NCBI RefSeq assembly: GCF_006152065.1
Contig: NZ_VDFW01000041.1
Location: 1 to 52,340, forward strand
DNA: 52,340 bases
Direction of reading: 5' to 3'
DNA from: Amycolatopsis alkalitolerans
Lineage (GTDB): Bacteria; Actinomycetota; Actinomycetes; Mycobacteriales; Pseudonocardiaceae
Shown here: in pieces, positions 46,042-52,340 of the stretch
Layout: each line of letters begins with the position of its first letter
How positions within the stretch are numbered: position 1 is the first letter of the stretch
Notes under the pieces: model-generated
The model's database searches: none
The model's input: only the letters and a program-made list of their open reading frames with translations
What the model was told of the DNA's origin: nothing
Program-made: the position numbers and the translations under genes

Positions 46042-47861
46042 TTCACTCCCAGCGTGTCCAGGGTGCCGGCCAGCACGGCGAGCGCGTCGCAGCCACGGTG
46101 GACGAACCCGGCCAGCTCGCCGTAGGACTCATCCGGTTTCCCGGCCAGCAGAACGGCTTTCGCCCCGGCCTCCCGCAGTCCCGCGACCACCGTGCTCGCC
46201 TGTTCGGCGTACGAACGGTCGCTGCCGCACAGGCAGGCGACCGTCGCCCCGCTCGCGCGGAACGCGGCGACGGCGTCATCCACCGCGCCGGGATTGACCG
46301 GCTCGACACCACCGGCCTGGAACAGGTTCGACGCGAACATCGCCCGCGCGGTGTGCGACGCGAGCGGACCCAGTGCGGCGAGGAAGATCTTCGGCCGTTC
46401 GCCGTGCTCGGCCAGGTACGCGTCGGAGCGGTCACGCAGCCGCTCGAACTGCTCGGCGTAGCGGTGCCTCGGCAACCCGTTGTCCAAAACGGACGGTGAC
46501 GGCGGCCGTACGACGGGCTTCTCCGCCAGCTGCGGGAACTCACTGACGCCGGTGATCGGGTCCTCGCGGGTGGCCAGCCGCCGCGACCGGTTCTCCCACG
46601 TCTCGGCGAGCTTCCCGGGCAGGAAACCGGAATCGAGCGCGGCCTCGATACCGCCCGCGCGCTCCAGCTCGGCGAACTCGCGCCACGCCGCGTGCGCGAG
46701 CGCGTCGGTCAGGTTCTCGACGTACCACGAACCGCCGGCCGGATCGATCACCCCGGACAGGTGCGACTCCTCCAGCAGGATCGACTGGGTGTTGCGGGCG
46801 ACCCGCCGGGCGAACGCGTCAGGGCGGCCGAGCGCGCTGTCGAACGGGAGGACGGTGACCGCGTCGGCGCCGCCTACGCCGGCGGCGAAACACGCGACGG
46901 TCGTGCGCAGCATGTTCACCCACGGATCACGCTGGGTGAACATCGCGGTCGAGGTGACGGCATGCTGCTTCATCCCGCGCGGAACACCGCCGGACACTTC
47001 CGTGACACGCGACCACAGCCGCCGCGCGGCGCGGAGTTTCGCGATGGTCAGGAACTGGTCCGCCGTTGCGGCGAACCGGAATTCGAGCTGCGCGGCCGCC
47101 TCGTCGACGCTCAACCCGGCGGCCGTGAGCGCCCGCAGGTACGCGACTCCCGCCGCGATCGCCGCGCCCAGTTCCTGCGCGTCCGAACCACCGGCCTCGT
47201 GGTACGGCAAGCCGTTGACGACGATCGTGCGCAGCTTCGGGTGCTTCGCGGCCAGGCGCGCCGCCAGCTCCACGGCAGGCGCGAGGTCGTGTGCGGCGCC
47301 GGTGCGAGCGCGCAGGGTGACCGGGTCGGCACCTAGGTTGCCCGTGACTTCGCTGTCCGGAACGTTTTTCTGCGCGAGCAATTCCAGCAGGGCGCTCGCC
47401 GCGGCCTCGTACTCCTCGCCGGCTTCGAGAACAACGGGAGCGAGGTCGAGGTAGACCCCGTCGAGGGCCTCCGCCAGGGAAGACGGCGTACCGACCCGCA
47501 GCCACACGGAGTTCGCGCCGTTTTCCAGATCCGCGAGGATCGCCTGGTTGTCGGCGTTCTCATGCAGCACACGGACGTCCCAGCCGGTGCCCTCGGGTTT
47601 GCCCCCGCGCACGAACGGCGCCAGCCCGGGGAATCCGGCGGGCGGCGCGCCGTCCTCGGCGGTGTAGAGCGGCTGGATCTCGATACCGTCATAGGTCGTG
47701 GTGGCGAGCAGCCTTTCCGGAGCGCCGTCGAAATCCTCCGGCAGCCGCCCGCTCTTGCGGAGCACCCCCGCCACGAGTTCCTGCCAGGCGGCCCGCTCCG
47801 GTGTCTCGAACTCAGCGGCGAGCGCCAGGTCATCGGGCCCCGTTGTCCCTGCCTGAGTCAT
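46038..47861 (-). CDS. mutA: Methylmalonyl-CoA mutase small subunit
   Basis: 607 residues from ATG 47861. Similar in layout to MutB ([57 protein letters not shown]) but the B12-binding DxHxxG is replaced by [15 protein letters not shown], as expected for the non-catalytic subunit. First gene of the mutA-mutB-meaB operon and divergent from the kinase gene, with 79 bases between. A longer reading from 47954 would overlap the kinase start and is rejected. Confidence 0.94.
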
Positions 47862-47940
47862 ACCTAAGCATGGTAGGGACGTGTCCATCCCGCCAAGTGT
47901 GAGCCTGCTCGCGGTGACCCCACACGCCATCCGCCACAAT

Positions 47941-49617
<1,677 letters not shown>

Positions 49618-49733
49618 ACCGCTCCGCGGACACCGACGCGAGGCCGGGGACGCGATGGGCCGAGGTCTGAGCGCGGTCCGGCTCGGCATGCTCGTGCTCA
49701 CGGTGCTGTTCGGACCAGTTCTAAGCTCGCGGC

Positions 49734-50525
49734 ATGACCGAACACGACCTGACCGAGGCCGCGGCAGCCGTCATCGCCGAACGCACGGGCCACGCCAAGC
49801 ACGACATCGCGGTGGTTCTCGGCTCCGGATGGCGGCCCGCGGCCGACGTCATCGGCGAAGGCGACGCGGAGATCTCGCTCGATGCGCTACCCGGTTTCGA
49901 GAAGCCCGAGGCCGTCGGCCACGGCGGCACGGTGCGCTCGGTCGGGGTGAACGGCAACCGCGCGCTGGTGTTCCTCGGCCGCACACACCTGTACGAGGGC
50001 AAGGGCGTCGCTCGCGTGGTGCAGGGTGTGCGGACGGCCGCCGCCGCGGGCGCGCGGACGGTCCTGCTCACCAACGCCGCGGGCGGGCTGCGCGCGGGGT
50101 TCCAGGTCGGGCAGCCGGTGCTGATCTCCGATCACCTCAACATGACCGCGACGTCGCCCATCACCGGCGCCAACTTCGTGGACCTGGTCGACCTGTATTC
50201 GCACCGCTTACGCGACGTGGCCCGCGAGATCGACCCGAGCCTCGAGGAAGGTGTCTACGCGGGGCTGCCCGGGCCGCATTTCGAGACCCCCGCCGAAATC
50301 CGCATGCTGAGGACCCTCGGGGCGGATCTGGTCGGAATGTCGACGGTGCTGGAGGCCATCGCGGCCCGCGCGGCCGGGCTCGAGGTGTTCGGGCTGTCGC
50401 TCGTCACGAACCTCGCCGCCGGCATGACCGGTGAGCCGCTGAGCCACGTCGAGGTGATCGAGGCGGGCCGCGCGGCGGCCGAACGGATGGGAACCCTGCT
50501 GCGGGAACTGGTGGCTCGCGCCTAG
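49734..50525 (+). CDS. deoD: Purine nucleoside phosphorylase (trimeric type)
   Basis: 263 residues. Cleaves inosine and guanosine with phosphate in purine salvage. Class I PNP segments: [18 protein letters not shown]-type phosphate loop followed by [44 protein letters not shown] and [18 protein letters not shown], with Glu and Asn purine-site residues present. As in mycobacteria (Rv3307), the phosphohexomutase gene follows directly, 17 bases on. Confidence 0.95.
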   Translation: MTEHDLTEAAAAVIAERTGHAKHDIAVVLGSGWRPAADVIGEGDAEISLDALPGFEKPEAVGHGGTVRSVGVNGNRALVFLGRTHLYEGKGVARVVQGVRTAAAAGARTVLLTNAAGGLRAGFQVGQPVLISDHLNMTATSPITGANFVDLVDLYSHRLRDVAREIDPSLEEGVYAGLPGPHFETPAEIRMLRTLGADLVGMSTVLEAIAARAAGLEVFGLSLVTNLAAGMTGEPLSHVEVIEAGRAAAERMGTLLRELVARA

Positions 50526-50542
50526 AAAAGTAGGCTTGTCCG

Positions 50543-52198
50543 GTGAACGAACGGGACCGGCTCCCGCGCGAGTTGCGGAACAGGGCCTTCGCGTGGATTA
50601 CCGAGGATGTCGACGCCGACAACCGCGAAGAACTGGAAGCGGTGCTGGCGCGTGCGATGAACGGCGAGCCCGGCGCGGTCACCGATCTCGCCGACCGGAT
50701 GAGCGGTCCGCTGCGGTTCGGCACGGCCGGTCTGCGCGGACCGGTGCGAGCCGGGCCGAACGGGATGAACACCACGGTGGTCGTGCGGACGACGGCCGGG
50801 GTGGCCTCGTGGCTTGCCCGGCAGGGAAAGACCGGCGAGATGGTCGTCGTCGGCCGCGACGCTCGGTACGGTTCCGAACGTTTCGCGATCGCGGCCGCCG
50901 AAGTGTTGTACGCGGCAGGGTTCGACGCGCGGCTGCTGCCCGGCCCCCTGCCGACGCCGGTACTCGCGTTCGCGGTGAAGCAACTGAAGGCCGCGGCTGG
51001 CGTACAGATCACCGCCTCCCACAACCCTCCCGCGGACAACGGGTACAAGCTCTACGACAGCAGCGGGTCACAGGTCGTGCCGCCGTCGGACGGGGAGATC
51101 GAAGGCGCGATCGCGTCGGCGCCGCCGGCGGTCGCCGTCCCGCGGACGCCCGGCGTTCCGGTGCTGGGCGAGCACATCGTCGACGAGTACGTATCGCGGG
51201 TCGCCGCCATCCCGGTCGGCCCGTCCCGGTCGCTGCGGGTGGCCGCGACGGCGTTGCACGGGGTCGGCGCGGACGTGCTCAGGCGGGCGCTGACGGCGGC
51301 CGGGTTCACCGCCGTGCACCTGGTGCCGGAGCAGTCGAAACCGGACCCGGACTTCCCGACTGTGTCGTTCCCGAACCCGGAGGAGCCGGGCGCGACAGAC
51401 CTGCTGGTGACGCTGGCCGCGGAGGTCGACGCGGACCTGGCGATCGCATTGGACCCGGACGCGGACCGCTGCGCGGTGGGGGTGCGGGATCGCGACGGTT
51501 CGTGGCGGATGCTGCGCGGGGACGAGACCGGCGTCCTGCTCGGTGAGCACGTCCTGTCCACGACGAGTTGCCCTGATCCCCTGGTCGCGACGACGATCGT
51601 GTCTTCGTCGATGCTGAGCCGGATCGCGGCCGCCCACTGCGCGCGGTACGCCGAAACACTCACCGGGTTCAAATGGCTGACCCGAGCCGGCCATCGCCTC
51701 GTGTTCGCGTACGAGGAAGCGCTGGGCCTGTGTGTGAACCCGGACTTCGTGCGTGACAAAGATGGGATCGCGGCCGCCGTGATGGCCTGCGACTTCGCCG
51801 CGACGCTGAAGGCCTCGGGCCGGTCGCTGCTCGATGTGCTGGACGACCTGACGATCCGGCATGGCGTGCACCTGACGGATCAGCTTTCGTCGCGGGTCAC
51901 GGACCTGAGCGTCCGCACCGAGGTCCTGCAGGCGATTCGCAACGCGCCACCGGCCGAGTTGGCCGGTGTTCCCGTGTCGATCGAGGATCTGCTGCCGGCG
52001 ACCGACGCGGTCCGGATCTCCGGTGACGGGCTGCGGGTGGTGATCCGGCCGTCGGGCACCGAGCCGAAGCTCAAGACGTACTTACAGGTGGTCGAGCCGG
52101 TATCCGGCTCGCTCGAAGACGCGCGGGCCGTCGCGAAGCGCAGGCTGGCCGCCCTCCGCACCGACGTGTCGGCACTCCTGTCGAATCACGGGAAATAA
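50543..52198 (+). CDS. pmmB: Phospho-sugar mutase (phosphomannomutase/phosphopentomutase type)
   Basis: 551 residues from GTG 50543. Alpha-D-phosphohexomutase family with all signature loops: catalytic serine in TASHNPPADNGYKLYD, metal loop DPDADRCAV, sugar loop FAYEEALG and phosphate loop RPSGTEPKLKTYL. Position after the nucleoside phosphorylase suggests it may act on ribose-1-phosphate released there, besides mannose- or glucose-phosphates; that is inference. A terminator follows immediately. Confidence 0.93.
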   Translation: MNERDRLPRELRNRAFAWITEDVDADNREELEAVLARAMNGEPGAVTDLADRMSGPLRFGTAGLRGPVRAGPNGMNTTVVVRTTAGVASWLARQGKTGEMVVVGRDARYGSERFAIAAAEVLYAAGFDARLLPGPLPTPVLAFAVKQLKAAAGVQITASHNPPADNGYKLYDSSGSQVVPPSDGEIEGAIASAPPAVAVPRTPGVPVLGEHIVDEYVSRVAAIPVGPSRSLRVAATALHGVGADVLRRALTAAGFTAVHLVPEQSKPDPDFPTVSFPNPEEPGATDLLVTLAAEVDADLAIALDPDADRCAVGVRDRDGSWRMLRGDETGVLLGEHVLSTTSCPDPLVATTIVSSSMLSRIAAAHCARYAETLTGFKWLTRAGHRLVFAYEEALGLCVNPDFVRDKDGIAAAVMACDFAATLKASGRSLLDVLDDLTIRHGVHLTDQLSSRVTDLSVRTEVLQAIRNAPPAELAGVPVSIEDLLPATDAVRISGDGLRVVIRPSGTEPKLKTYLQVVEPVSGSLEDARAVAKRRLAALRTDVSALLSNHGK

Positions 52199-52204
52199 GA
52201 AAAA

Positions 52205-52251
52205 CCCCGGGGCTTCGGGAGAATTCGTGATTCTCGACCGAAGCCCCGGGG
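52205..52251. terminator. Bidirectional terminator between pmmB and the rrn operon
   Basis: Perfect 14-base stem CCCCGGGGCTTCGG (52205-52218) with CCGAAGCCCCGGGG (52238-52251). The loop holds a smaller hairpin, GAGAAT against ATTCTC. A-rich sequence precedes it and TTCTC follows, so it can stop both pmmB and the rRNA transcript coming from the right. Confidence 0.85.
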
Positions 52252-52264
52252 CTTCTCAAAGAAA

Positions 52265-52340
52265 GTTCGGCGGTGTCCTACTCTCCCACATCCTGGCGGG
52301 TGCAGTACCATCGGCGCTGGTAGGCTTAGCTTCCGGGTTC
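52265..52340 (-). rRNA. 5S ribosomal RNA, 3' part (5' part beyond the window)
   Basis: The reverse complement reads GAACCCGGAAGCTAAGCC, then GATGGTACTGCACCCGCC and GGGAGAGTAGGACACCGCC, the conserved 3' two thirds of actinobacterial 5S rRNA. As 5S is last in the operon, 23S and 16S should lie to the right. The exact 3' end is uncertain by a few bases. Confidence 0.93.

Noticed and set aside
49655..49733. Small frame MGRGLSAVRLGMLVLTVLFG upstream of deoD
   Set aside because: Looks like a hydrophobic leader but continues out of frame into deoD as Arg-rich shadow; no conserved reason to call it a gene.

Overview
The window is 52,340 bases of high-GC actinobacterial chromosome. Protein content and gene order suggest a member of the Pseudonocardiaceae, most like Amycolatopsis. 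This is inferred from gene content and repeat style; no 16S sequence lies inside the window. The backbone follows the Mycobacterium tuberculosis order Rv3278c (PH protein), birA, accD5, accE, maf, accA3, then glpD, lpdA, a cyclotransferase-like gene, an M20 amidohydrolase, deoD and pmmB. Between these conserved genes lie blocks of accessory DNA. The right end is the 3' part of a 5S rRNA gene on the minus strand, so an rrn operon begins to the right of the window.

Region by region. 1-1943: a translationally coupled type VII-secretion-style cassette (YbaB-like protein, small helical WXG100-type protein, large proline-rich WXG100-like protein cut by the left edge). 2063-3443: PH-domain membrane protein and birA. 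3513-15750: first accessory block. It holds a cell-wall hydrolase whose transglycosylase half has lost its catalytic Glu, an ECF41 sigma factor with its AhpD-like partner under back-to-back ECF41-type promoters, several regulator/enzyme pairs, and four deletion-scarred gene remnants. 15800-17649: accD5-accE. 17650-27280: second accessory block, with TetR/aldo-keto reductase, an F420-type oxidoreductase remnant, MFS/GntR, a 1014-residue NACHT protein resembling bacterial NLR-type antiphage proteins, and PadR/MFS. 27284-31887: maf, a secreted cysteine-rich protein, accA3, two tandem DUF1707 proteins and a GNAT. 32004-36982: an AMP-ligase stub and the glycerol locus glpD/glpF-glpK. 37090-42838: VOC protein, lpdA, cyclotransferase-like protein, DUF559 nuclease-like protein, M20 amidohydrolase and a small membrane protein. 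42892-47861: mutA-mutB-meaB. 47941-52198: Ser/Thr kinase, purine nucleoside phosphorylase and phosphohexomutase, then a strong terminator and the 5S end.

Core metabolism fits together: BirA biotinylates AccA3; AccA3 with AccD5/AccE makes (methyl)malonyl-CoA; MutAB with its chaperone MeaB interconverts methylmalonyl-CoA and succinyl-CoA; GlpF/K/D brings glycerol into glycolysis.

The items most worth a second look are: (1) the NACHT protein; (2) a family of 21-bp tandem units found at three gene 3' ends, twice in inward-facing (inverted) arrangement, one copy being a ~230-bp element with imperfect terminal inverted repeats that supplies the end of both flanking genes; (3) paired ECF41 promoters with exact N16 spacing; (4) a cluster of genes each carrying a large internal deletion or truncation.
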